Shown: positions 1-10,900 of the stretch, piece by piece
Layout: the number at the start of each line of letters is the position of its first letter
Position numbering within the stretch: position 1 is the stretch's first letter
NCBI GenBank assembly: GCA_008921705.1
Contig: VFFE01006712.1
Coordinates: 703,804-767,803 of the forward strand
Source: Burhinus oedicnemus
Taxonomy: Eukaryota; Chordata; Aves; Charadriiformes; Burhinidae
Direction of reading: 5' to 3'
Length of the DNA stretch: 64,000 nt
The notes under the pieces: model-generated
Databases searched by the model: none
What the model was told of the DNA's origin: nothing
The model's input: only the letters and a program-made list of their open reading frames with translations
Translations under genes and position numbers: made by a program

Positions 1-2439
1 CACTATGCATATTGTCCAACTACATCTTCCATTTGCAGTTGAACAGCATCGGCATACTGCAAATGGACAGATTAGTAAATACAAACTCTTTAGTGATCTT
101 TAGATAGGAATGAGCACCAAGCCATCCACCTTCTTTCTACTAATGCACAAGAACTCCTTAGTAAAACACTGCTAAGTGGCAGAAACACTGGCCAGGACTG
201 TTGCAAATAATTTTGAGTGGACCGCATTTCCTTTCCATTATCCCAAAGCAACACCTTCAGCTCAGATACAAAGCCTTTCTCATCCAGGCCCCTGCTAGGT
301 CCAAGCCATGCTGTCACGTCAGCAGCTTTCTGCTCCTACCGCCCACTGGAGTCTCCCAGCACGGATGAGGGGTTTCAGAGAAGTTCAGTGTGCCAAACTC
401 CTCTCAGCAGGGATTGCTGTTACAGAAACCTGGGAGGCAGCAAAGATCTTTTCCCAGTAGCACCGTGCAGCAAGAAGTTTCCAGGAGTGCCCTCTCTTTT
501 GGGAGGTGGATTACTGTGTGACTCCAGGCTTGACTTCACCCTCTCTGATGTCAGCATTTCATTTCCCGCACTCTTCAGCTACTCTGCATGTGGTCGACGT
601 GATGCTAATCTGAAAAAGAATTTCTTGAAGTGAGGACATAGCACACAAGGTTCACCGTGGGGCTTTCCTTGAACTCAGCATCACTGATGTTTGCTTTAAA
701 AAGTTAGCTTTCTACTTTTTTAACAGACCCTGTGTTACAGGTTGGAGGGAAGATCCATGATACAAGTTTGAGCACTTCTAACTTGTGCGGGGCAACTCAG
801 AAAAACAAGGTCAGACATCCTGGCATCCTACATAATTAACAGACAGAATTAGGCACAGTTCCAAAGAGCAATCCAAAAATATGCCATGCACTGCACAGAA
901 AGCCAAGAAATTATAGCTAATTAAAATTTCCACCTCCTCCCTAGAGTTTAGACATGGTCAATTTGCTATATTGGGTTAGGTGCCCTCCCCTAGAGGAAAG
1001 TACCTTGAGATGCTTTCAGGAAGAGGCAGCCTTAGGTCCTGAACTGTGTCAAAAATACATGTTTCTGAGGAGCAGGTCCTCACCATATCTATACAATGCT
1101 CAGAGCAAGAGAAACATCCATGAAGCCTCTGCAGCTCAGCAGCCAAGAAGATAAGAGCCTTCAAGGCTGAGAACAGAAATGTAAATACCTTACTTTGCAA
1201 CCTACTGATTATGACATTAACCTAGAGGATGAAAGGCCTGGGCTCTGGTTTACAGGGTGAACAAGTCCCAGTCATCTTGCCAAGTAATCTCAGAGTGTCT
1301 GGACTAGAGTCATCTTGTAGAGCAGAGTAAATTAAAAGGAAATGTTCTGTAGATCTTCACATCACTGGTAGGAAAGTTGTCTGCTGCTCTAAACCACATC
1401 TTATGCTCTGAAAATACCTTCAATTTCCATGATGTCTCATTGTGGAAAGTAAATTTGATCATCACAGTAAAAATACTATGGTGGGTTGCTCAGGCAGCAT
1501 AAAAATGCTGCCTCTACATCTCCTTTCCAAAGCAGCATTGCAATAGTCTTTACAAACCTAAATACTTGCTTGAATTATGACAGGAAAATATCTATATTAC
1601 TCTCATCCTTACTGGATGTAAGGAGAAAGATGGATATTTGGACAGGATCAGTTTATTATACTGCCAAGAAAACCTAAAATTAGAAAGCAATAACTGATTT
1701 TAACAGAGGCTCCAAAACTCTGGGTTAAATTAGGCAGTCTTTGAATATGTCTGTTGCATTCTTTCAGTAAGCAGGATTGTTCTGCTTAAAGAGGAAAATC
1801 CTCACTTTATAAACTTTCAGCCAAAGCACTTAAAAAAAAAAAAAAGCACCACACTGCTGAAAGAGCTGATGTTCTCTCTGTTTGCAAGTGCAGTGAATAA
1901 CTAGTTCATCGGTAGGCTGCAGAATATATTTTAAATTACCCCTGCAGAGGCTACTAAAGTAGCATTTTTAAGAATGAGTAAGTTGGTATGAATTCAAAAC
2001 CACAAAAACACTGGTGCTGATTACTTTCTTTTCCTCTGCAACTATCATTGATTTAACATCTGTATATTAGCTGTATGTAAAGCTGTATCATGCAGGAGAC
2101 TTTTTCACCTTTTCCTGTCTGGCTTTGCAAAAGCATCTGCACTTCTTAAATCTGCTCTTCATTCCAGCTGTACTCTTCTCTAAGGCAAGAAAATGACCTA
2201 TAAAATGTTCTGAAAGTTAATTTTGAACCAGCACCAGAATGGCTCTTAAAAGCAAGCTTGTACTATAAAATCCTGCTTCCAGCTACAATTTGTTGATGTC
2301 TAATGGCCATCTGACAATTAGACAGTCTGTACTCACATATGAAAGAAAATGGATATACAAAGAACTCTCAATATTTCTATATCCCAGCTAGTAATAGCTC
2401 CAATTCAAAATGTAGTTCTCCAAACATATGTCAAAGAAT
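1..2439. other. Unique noncoding sequence, nothing recognised
   Basis: I see no gene or identifiable repeat here. A 138-codon open frame at 217-633 (+) has no recognisable domain and a composition expected of translated noncoding DNA, so it is treated as chance. An A14 tract lies at 1832-1845. Base composition is AT-leaning, like the rest of the window. Confidence 0.6.
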
Positions 2440-2720
2440 GAAGAGGATGGGTCAGGGGGGCAGTTGTTTGCGTCACCATAGGTTTCGCTAGACAGAATGC
2501 ATTAAGAATATTTATGAGTTGGAGGAGCAGAGTCGCCCGTAATGCAATTGCAGCTTATTTAATTGAGAAAAGGGAATGAAAAACGCTTACCTCAACATGT
2601 CTGCTTAAGCCATCTTCTGATTTACTCCATTTGTATCAATACAGGAAGTCAAAGAGGCAAATTGAATTTATGGACCAGTGGAAGATAAACCAATTTTCGC
2701 TGGAGAAACCCAAGTAACAT
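2440..2720. promoter_or_regulatory. Candidate conserved noncoding element
   Basis: This block has little simple sequence and is dense in homeodomain-type AT cores. The clearest is at 2539-2566, where TAATGCAATTG is followed by TTTAATTGAG. It also holds a GCGTCACC stretch near 2470 and an ATATTTATG core near 2508. The look resembles vertebrate developmental enhancers, but conservation cannot be measured from one sequence. The call is an inference from motif density and could be wrong. Confidence 0.2.
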
Positions 2721-3539
2721 AGCTCATACCTAAGCTGCCTCTTGTGTTTTCACATCAGTCACCGTACACAGCATTTTACAAAGCAGTAAACCAATTTAAA
2801 TGATCCATACATGTCAGCTAGTGTACTGCTCACGCGCCGTCCCTATGGTGCAACTTTGCTCTTTGTACGACTGCTACAGCAGCACAATTCACCATTTCAG
2901 CCCCCTGCCCAGGGTGAGGGTCCGGCACAGGCATCCCCATCTGCCTCAGGTCTTGGTGGCTTCAGTAAGGACCTCCCAAGGTGCTGGGTGCTCCTGATCC
3001 CCTCTTTTCCTGTAAGTCTGCTCACTTGCAAAGTGGTGCCTGGCTATCAGGGCTAACAAGTGCTCCTGGCCATCACCTAGTACTGATTTGATGACAGTCT
3101 TGCCCCACCACTACCCCAAGTCTTTCTCTGTGTGCCTTTCAGGGTTGCTTGTTCTAAGTGGCTTCTTCAATTATCTCAATTAATTCCAAGTTAAAAGCAG
3201 CAGTGTGTCAAAGAAAAAGCTTTAACGTAAATAGGCATGTAGTTGAAAATACAGCTGACACGGCAGAAGTTTTTCTAGACTTGGCATTTTTCTGACAGAA
3301 AATGCCAGACATATCAGAACTGAAATGTTCTAGGGAATATGCTGACAAAATGTCCAACAGACTCAAGGACGATTCCCATGGAAATCTGTCTTGTTGCTGG
3401 CCCATTTGCCCTCCCTCACCTCTCCAATGGCCAACACAGCAAGGAGTTGGGAAGCCAGGAATGAAGAAGTAGCAGCTCCAGAGTCAGGGAGTTCTGTTCC
3501 TAGGGATCCCATGAAGTGTGTTTTGCTTTTGAAACAGTT
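2721..3539. other. Unique noncoding sequence
   Basis: Nothing recognisable is present. Two overlapping short open frames at 2800-3056 (+) are not supported by codon pattern or homology that I can see. A moderately GC-rich patch lies at about 2900-3060. Confidence 0.55.
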
Positions 3540-3645
3540 TTTGAAAGACTTTCTTTCACAGTGGGCAGTGACAGGAATCTAACCCAGGACCTTCACACCC
3601 ACAGCAGCTTCCTCCCTTTTGAGCCAGATGCCGGGCACTTTGGGC
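3540..3645 (-). repeat. Possible tRNA-derived SINE relic
   Basis: Read on the minus strand, TGGCTCAAAAGG (3614-3625) resembles a pol III A box. GGGTTAGATTCC (3574-3585) resembles a B box and is followed by CTGTCACTGCC. The order, spacing of about 30 bases and flanking words match the head of MIR-like and other amniote tRNA SINEs. No 3' tail or target duplication is visible, so this would be an old fragment. It could also be a chance resemblance. Confidence 0.3.
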
Positions 3646-4380
3646 AGCATTACTAAATTGTCCTGTACGGGCCAATGTGTAGGGCAAAGGAGAGTTAACC
3701 TCAGCCATTGCAGAAAATCCTAATCCTCTCAATGACTAGTCAACTATAAACACACAAGAGAAATTGAGATTAGGGTAGTGCCCAAAGTTTACCTTTAAAG
3801 AGACTAGTGAAAATGTCACACGTGTGAAACTGCGTGACACATGACTATATGTCCTGATGAGACTGCCTACTCAGGGAATGATTTTTAAAAAATACCAGGT
3901 CAGAATTTCAGTAGGTATAAATCACCCCGGAATTAAACAGAGTTATGCTGATTTATGCCAGTGAAAGGTTTCAATGTACCTGCCAATAAACATTCTGATT
4001 TATTCTTCAATAAAGTTTCAATGTGAATATCTTTGACAGATACCTTTATTTTGTAGCTGCTCCATATTCTGGATACACCTGCTTTTATCCAAACCAGAAA
4101 TACAGTCCTGTAACTTTAACTGGTGATTACCATCTGAATTTCTGGTAGCAAACACTTGATAATCATTATTCTATGCAAGATCTGACTTAGCTGTTTTAAT
4201 CAATTGTACATGTTTCGAGATGGCTCCAGTCTTTTAGCTGTTTGACTGATGTCTTATTCCTATCATTAGTGGCACCCTTAATGCATACCGATGGCATGGT
4301 TATGATTTGAGCCTCATGTCAATTAAGAAGAGCTGCAATTAGTTTGGGACTCAAATGAAGGCTTTATTAGAAAGATGTAC
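3646..4380. other. Unique noncoding sequence
   Basis: AT-rich unique sequence between the SINE-like relic and the CR1 3' end. No gene or repeat was recognised. Confidence 0.55.
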
Positions 4381-5237
4381 ATAGAATCATAGAATGGTTT
4401 GGGTTGGACAGGACCTTTAAAGGTCATCTAGTCCAACCCCCCTGCAAGGAGCAGGGACATCTTCAGCTAGATCGGGTTGCTCAGAGCCCTGTCCAACCTT
4501 GCCTTGAATATTTCCACGAATGGGGCATCTACCACCTCTCTGGGCAACTTGTTCCAGTGTTTCACCACCCTCATTGTAAAAAACTTCTTCCTTATATCTA
4601 GTCTAAATCTACCCACTTTTAGTTTAAAGCCATTACCCCTTGTCCTTTCACAACAGGCCCTGCTAAAACATTTGTCCCCATCTTTCTTATATGCCCACTT
4701 TAGGTACTGAAAGACTGCAATAAGGTCTCCCTGGAGCCTTCTCTTCTCTGGGCTGAACAACCCCAACTCTCTCAGCCTGTCTTCACAGGAGAGGTGCTCC
4801 CGCTCTCTGAACATTTTTCTGGCCCTCCTCTGGACCTACTCTAACAGGTCCATGTCTTTCCTGTGCTGAGGCCTCCAGAGCTGGACACAAGTACTGCAGG
4901 TGGGTTCTCACCAGAGTGACGTAGAGGGGCCGAATCACCTCCCTTGACCTGCTAGCAACGCTTCTTTTGATGCAGCCCAGGATACAGTTGGCTTTCTGGG
5001 CTGCAAGCACACAGTACCAGCCTATGTCCAATTTTTCATCCACCAGTACCCCCAAGTCCTTCTCTGCAGGGCTGCTCTCAATCCCTTCATGCCCCCAGCC
5101 TGTATTGATACTGGGGCTTGCCCCAACCCAGGTGCAGGACCATGCACTTGGCCTTGTTGAACCTCATGAAGTTCACGTGGGCTCACTTCTCGAGCTTGTC
5201 CAGGTCTCTCTGGATGGCATCCTGTTCCTCACACGTG

Positions 5238-5832
5238 TCAACCACACTCCTCAGCTTCATGTCCTCTGCAAACATGCTGAGTGGACTTGATCCCACTGTC
5301 TATGTCACTGATGAAGGTATTGAACAGTACTAGTCGCAATACAGACCTCTGAGGGACACCAGCTGTCACCAATCTCCATCTGGACATTGAGCCATTGACT
5401 ACTACCCTCTGGATGTGACCATCCAACCAATTCCTCATCCACCAAACAGTCCACCCATCAAATCCGTATCTCTCCAATTTAGAGAGAAGGATGTTGTGGG
5501 AGACTGTGTCAAAGGCCGTCCAGATAGACGACATCCGTAGCTCTTCCCTTGTCCACTGATGTAGTCACTCCATCATAGAAGGCCACTAGGTTGGTCAGGT
5601 AGGGCTTGCCCTTGGTGAAGCCATGCAGGTTCTCTCGAATCACCTCCCTGTCATCTGTGTGCCTTAGCATAACTTCTAGGAGGATCTGTTCCATGATCTC
5701 CCTGGGCACAGAGGTGAGGCTGAAAGGTCGGTAGCTCTCAGGGTCCTCCTTTCTATCCTTTTTAAAAATGGGTGCAATGATTCCCTTTTTTGCAGTCACC
5801 AGGGACTTCATCTGACTGCCACAACTTTTCAA
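5238..5832 (-). pseudogene. CR1 reverse transcriptase core, decayed
   Basis: Two overlapping minus-strand open segments carry most of the RT fingers and palm. The 5509-5832 piece has [24 protein letters not shown] and a [15 protein letters not shown] segment. The 5238-5534 piece has [21 protein letters not shown] and [21 protein letters not shown]. After ISDIDSGI the frame shifts. The conserved YXDD-type site, FADD in CR1, is found in another frame as FAED at 5261-5272, so one catalytic aspartate is changed to glutamate. GSVLG is also degenerate (RSVLR). This is a fossil of the parental element and not a host gene. Confidence 0.9.
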
Positions 5833-6173
5833 ATATCATGGACAGTGGCTTGGAAAATACATCAGCCAATTCCTTCTGGACTCTGGAATGCATCTCATCA
5901 GGTCCCATAGACTTATGTATATTCAGGTTCCTCAGGTGGTCATGGACCTGATCTTCTCTGAACTTCTTTCCAGTCCATCCACTTGAAAGATGTGGGGAGA
6001 GAGGTTGCCAGTGAAAATTGGGGCAAAAAAGTTGTTGAGAACCTCAGCCTTCTCCTTGTCTGTTGTTACCAGTTTGCCAGTCTTGCTCATCGAGGGGGGT
6101 ACACTGTCTTTGACCTTCCTTTTCTTGCTAACATACCTGTAGAAGCCCTTCTTACTATTATTTGCATCCCTTT

Positions 6174-6905
6174 TGTCTTGGTTTGGGCCAGATTGGCCCA
6201 ATCAGGTGGAACAACAGATGCTCTCTCTCTCTCCTGCTCCGCTTCCAAAAGGAGGCGGAAGAGAGAGAAAAAAAGAGAGCCTTAAGAGTTTAGAAGGAAC
6301 TCAACTACTTTAATGAAATATTAATAATAAAATAATTAAAATAAAATAATGAAATATATACAAAACTGCATCAAGCTCCCAGGATGACAATCACGTCACC
6401 AGCAGGCACTGGGGCAGTCCCAGACTGGACTCAGTGAAGGATGGGAACTGGATTCCAGATCTGGATTCAAGATCAGGATCAAAGGCAGATGAACAGACAG
6501 AGTCCTCCTCAGATGCCGGCCGTTGAAGAAAGAGCCCTGATCCTTTGATCCCTCAGCTTTTATTCTGAGCATGATGCAGATGGGATGGAATACCCTGTGG
6601 GTCAGTTTTGGGTCACCTGTCCTGTCCGCTCCTCCCTGCAGGTGTGACCCCTCTACGCTTTTCTGCTTCTGACCCTCCAATGGGGCAAATAACAAAGTTG
6701 GCTGGCCTTGGTTGTTATCTCAGTAAGTATAAGCAAGAGCCTCTCTGCATCCCATTCCTTGGCATTAACTATAAACATTGGTCTTATCACTCTGAGAACG
6801 AACGGTTTTCTGCACAACATGCTGTTAATTTCAGCAGTTAGAAGAGGCCTAGCTAAAAAATAAAGTTACTGAACAAAACTGGTCGTTTTACCTCAAACCA
6901 GGACA
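6174..6905 (-). mobile_element. Solo LTR of an avian endogenous retrovirus
   Basis: A 732-bp insert interrupts the CR1 between the codons for LELNLAR and DANNSKKGF. Its ends form an imperfect inverted repeat, TGTCTTGGTTTGGG at 6174 and CTCAAACCAGGACA ending at 6905, giving TG...CA termini. The flanks are CCTTT (6169-6173) and CCTTG (6906-6910). This fits a 5-bp target duplication with one change, since uninterrupted CR1 would read CCTTG. On the minus strand the element starts TGTCCTGGTTTGAGG. It carries AATAAAAGC at about 6557-6564, usable as TATA-like or poly(A) signal, an AT-rich run with ATTAAAG (6309-6315), and a CT-rich U5. No internal retroviral sequence is present. A 5-bp duplication suggests an ERVL-type element, but the family is not certain. 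Confidence 0.85.
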
Positions 6906-7243
6906 CCTTGCCAAGTTCAGCTCCAGCTGAGCTTTGGCCTTCCTGACCCCATCCCTACATAACCGGGCAGCATCCCTATACTCTTCACAGGACACCTGTC
7001 CCTGCTTCCACAACCTGTGCATTTCCTTCTTGCCCTTTAGTTTGACCAGCAGGTCTTGACTCAGCCATGCCAGTCTCTTGCCTTCTTTTCCTGATTTCTT
7101 ACACCTTGGGATCGAGAATTCTTGCACTTTATGGAAAGCATCCTTAAAGATCTACCAGCTCTGTTCTGCTCCCTTGTCCCTGAGGGCATTTTCCCAGGAG
7201 ATCCTATTGACTAACTGCTTGAAGAGCTGGAATTTTGCTCAAA

Positions 7244-7555
7244 AAAATAGCATCAATTCAGTATGTACAGGACATTTTCATAATATCTTCCATAGCTTAG
7301 AAAGTCCAGTTAAAGGTAGGGGTAGTAAATAACACATCCTCCTACAAGTTGCTTTCTAGAACATGGCTATGGCAGAATAATGTATTGCTTAATAGCACTA
7401 GTATACCAGTAAGACCATTACAGTCTTATTTTAAATTATTTCTTTCCCAGAGTTTTTATTTAAAAATAAAATTTGCTGCTTTGCTTCCCATGATTCTCTC
7501 CTTCCACAACTGTTTGAACTCAGCATTTGAGACACGCAAGGTCCTGGACTATTCA
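7244..7555. other. Spacer between two CR1 copies
   Basis: About 310 bases of AT-rich unique sequence between the 5' truncation point of the minus-strand CR1 and the start of the plus-strand CR1. Nothing else was recognised. Confidence 0.5.
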
Positions 7556-7924
7556 GTGGGAGAGAAGATACCTTATAGCAGCCTTCCAGTACCTAAAGGG
7601 GGCCTTACAGGAAAGATGGGGAGGGACTGTTTATCAGGGAGCGTAGTGACAGGATGAGGGGTAACAGTTTTAAACTGAAAGAGGGTAGATTTAGATTAGA
7701 TGCTAGGAAGAAATTCTTTACTCTGAGGGTGGTGAGGCACTGGAACAGGTTGCCCAGGGAAGTTGTGGATGCCCCCTCCCTGGAAGTGTTCAAGGCCAGG
7801 CTGGATGGGGCTTTCAGCAACCTGGTCTAGTGGAAGATGTCCCTGCCCATGGCAGGGGGATTGGAACTTAATGATCTTTAAGGTCCCTTCCAACTCTAAC
7901 CATTCTATGATTCTATGATTCTAA
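7556..7924 (+). mobile_element. CR1 LINE 3' fragment
   Basis: A plus-strand CR1 tail. It covers the last part of ORF2, with the nucleotide equivalents of the GNSFKL and RKKFFTLRVVRHWNRLP segments at 7660-7765. The 3' UTR follows (CCCTTCCAACTCTAACC), then ATTCTATG-type octamers from 7902 to about 7924. It is severely 5' truncated, as is usual for CR1. Over the shared 3' region it resembles the copy at 4381-4770 in the opposite orientation, with many point differences. Confidence 0.93.
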
Positions 7925-10900
7925 GATATGTAGTGTAAGCAAGCAGTCACAGCCCTACTAAGACAAATGGTAAATAAACTTAGCCTTGCTGCTGAACTAA
8001 TATGAATGTGGAGTGTCTGGTCACATCAGGATATGGGCAGAGCTCAGGCTCTTCTGCTTGAAGAAGACCACATGAAAACACTCTGAGTTCCTCCCTCAAA
8101 AGTCTAAAATCACGTCCCCAGTAGGAAAACAAAGGCTTTACATACATCAAAGTACAGACCACTGGGGATTCTGTCTGATTTATAAAACATGAGATTTAGA
8201 AACTCTTTGTTTGGACTTTTCCCTAGACGTCAAGTGCATTTTGGATGCCCAGTTCTTATTACTTTTACTGAAGGCATGGCCTTCTCTAATGCATCTTCCC
8301 ATACACCTCGGTATAAATTGTCTCCTAGTAGGCTCTTGGCTGAAATCCTGCACTATTTGAAAGTAATGGACCCAGACAGCAAGCGACCTCCTTTGAAGTA
8401 AGTATTTTGCTGGCAGGGAAGGTCATCTAACAGGCACCTGTTATAACCAAAACAAAAGTAATCATGAAGTCGCTTCAGGGACTGGAAAACTTACAAGGTC
8501 CAGCCTCTTTCCCCGCTTTTTGGCCTTTTATCACTAGAAAGGGAAATAAGACAGGAATAATGAGCAGAGGAGTGCACTGGAACTCAGATGTTAAAGGGGC
8601 ATCTGTGGACCTGGGCCAGCCCCTTGTGTTTTCATTCTTGGAAAGGGATGCTAAAGCAGAGCGTGGGCCAAATTCCCTAAGAGCTGCCTGTTGAGTTAAA
8701 AAGGGCTATTTTGCAAAGGTGACCGCTAGGCAGACTGACCTCAGCTGCTTTGCAGATGTGGTGTAGACTTTCTAACTGGGACTCAGCTGACCTTTGGATG
8801 TCAGATGACATCCGGTTGTAGGATACAGATTCCTATGCTGTCTATGCCTGAAGTCAGGCAGACTGCATCCCACCCAAAGCGCCGAGCACTTAAATATGCA
8901 TTTTCATACACATTAAAAAATGTTTTTTCCACATGAATGCAAGGCCTTTCTGTCCTTGGTATATCCTGGGAGAGTTCCACCAAAATCATTATAGAGGGAT
9001 GTTTACATTCAATTCTCCTTGTGCTCATTCTTTGTTTTTTTCCCTTAGTGAAGATCACTCATGCAGGATGGTTATTTTCTTATTTGACAGAGTGCCTTCA
9101 GACCATTCTGGGAAGAGAGCTAGATGACATCTCCTTGCACTTATGAAATTGTCTTCACCTTCCCTGCACCGTAATGATACATGGGAATCTTCAGCAGCAA
9201 AAGTTTGATCTACAATGGCTACAGATTAGAAAATGCTCATTTGTACACTAGATTCATCTTTTTAGTAACAAACAACAAATTGCAAAGGATGTACAATTAT
9301 TTTTAGTGCTTGAGGCTTAGTTCCAGGATAAGAAATTACTAAAACACTGAGTTTTACCACCACCGAAACATAAGCTCTCGAATGGCAAAAAGTGCTAATA
9401 AACATGGCTTTCTTGAGTTCATGATTAATGTTGAAACAGAAGGGCTCCAGGCTGATTTAAATTGGCCCTCATCTTGAGAAACACTAACAAAGAAGGGGGT
9501 TGGTTTTGATGATTTTTTTTTTTTTGAGGGGGTGGTAGTATAGTTATATAAAGTTTTAATTCAATGACTAGAACTGCCAAACTCAGCAAGGGAAATAAGA
9601 CATGATGTGTAGAAGTTACAAAAGAAGGCTGCAAAAACCATTAAGGCTGTAGCTGTATCATTTATAAGGACAACATAGCCTGAAGGAAGACTGTGTATGT
9701 TTTAGGAGGGTGACTCCAGCAGCTAGACTTACATAGAATTAACAAACAAGCAAGTGTAATCTGTTGTGTGTGACAGGTAACAAACTGACAGCCTCGACAA
9801 CAGCAGTATTTATCCCTGGACCATGGACAGCATGGAAAACACCACCAGCAATAACACTTCAGACAGAGCTGTCCACAACCCTAATGTGAAAGGATCACAT
9901 CTGAAAAAAGAGAACGTGCCTCTGTCTCCATGGTCCTTCCTTGCTGACTAGATAGTCATCAAAGGAAGATCAAGCTTACTAAAACAAAATTATAATCTCT
10001 CCACACATTCTCTGAATCTGGACTTCAGTTATCTTAATCTTCTTTCCTTAAAGGTCTCCAATAAATATTTGGACTCACCATTTGGGAAATTCAAAATTAG
10101 CAGGGACAAATACAAACACAACTTCTGTATCATAAGCAGAGACACATACATTCCACTTTTTCCATGACACAGTCATTTTCTTTTTGTAGATCCCGTAGCT
10201 GTCCCACCTTCAAGGTCTCCTTCATTTAGAGCTGCCTTTGCAGTAGACCTTGCAATGCTTTGTCCTTTCCATGCCCTCCTTTTTGACATTTTTCGTGAAA
10301 CCAGTGTCTTGGGGGTTCTTCTTATGCTTTGGAGTTTTAATTGCTATTTAACAGTTCCACATACACCTTTTTACATAGTTTTTTGTAAGAAGTTCTGGCC
10401 GTGGCCAGCTAATAGCTGGGAGGCTCCGTATCAGGAAAACACAGAGCGACAGTAGATCTGTAAAGAGCTACTCTGTTCCATAAACAGCCCCTGAGAAAGA
10501 AAAGTAAGTTGCTGCTCCACCCCACCACCCACCCGCAGTGTCTCCCAGACATAAATGAGAAAGACATGCCAGCTTCACTCTGCAAAGTAATCAAGGTAGG
10601 ACTCCTGGGTCTCTGAGAGGACGTGGTCACAGAGCAGATATATATAGAAGCATCCACATTTCTAAACAACTTAAACCAATTACAGCAACTTCTCGGTTTC
10701 TCTTGTGCCTCCTTCAAAGTAGCTTGAGTTGCTACAGGAAACTTGTCACATGAACTGGTAGATGGCAAATTAAATCAAAACCCCACCACCTTTCACAAAT
10801 ACCACCCTTAACTTGCTACCATCATAAAGTCCTCCCACTGATAACAAATTCTCATTTATTAATAGCCTCTGGTTTTGTTCATTTTGGGGTGATACTTGCA

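Larger units (their letters stand above)
4381..7243 (-). mobile_element. CR1 LINE, 5'-truncated, split by a solo LTR
   Basis: This is a minus-strand CR1 retrotransposon. Its 3' end, with the octamer-type tail, is at 4381, and it extends rightwards to about 7243. Translated pieces follow the CR1 ORF2 order. Linker upstream of the reverse transcriptase lies at 6906-7240, ending LELNLAR. It resumes at 5932-6170 with DANNSKKGFYRYVS. RT palm segments follow at 5509-5832 ([11 protein letters not shown]) and 5238-5534 ([19 protein letters not shown]). The C-terminal region is at 4467-5055, including [10 protein letters not shown] and RKKFFTMRVVKHWNKLP. Frameshifts separate these pieces. The usual FADD catalytic motif reads FAED at 5261-5272. 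Excluding the LTR, about 2.1 kb remains of an element usually about 4.5 kb. The endonuclease domain is missing, so the copy is dead. Confidence 0.95.

Noticed and set aside
217..633. 138-codon plus-strand open frame as a gene
   Set aside because: No recognisable domain, no upstream promoter features, and length within the chance range for 64 kb.
6174..6905. A complete endogenous retrovirus
   Set aside because: Only one LTR is present, and CR1 sequence resumes immediately on both sides.
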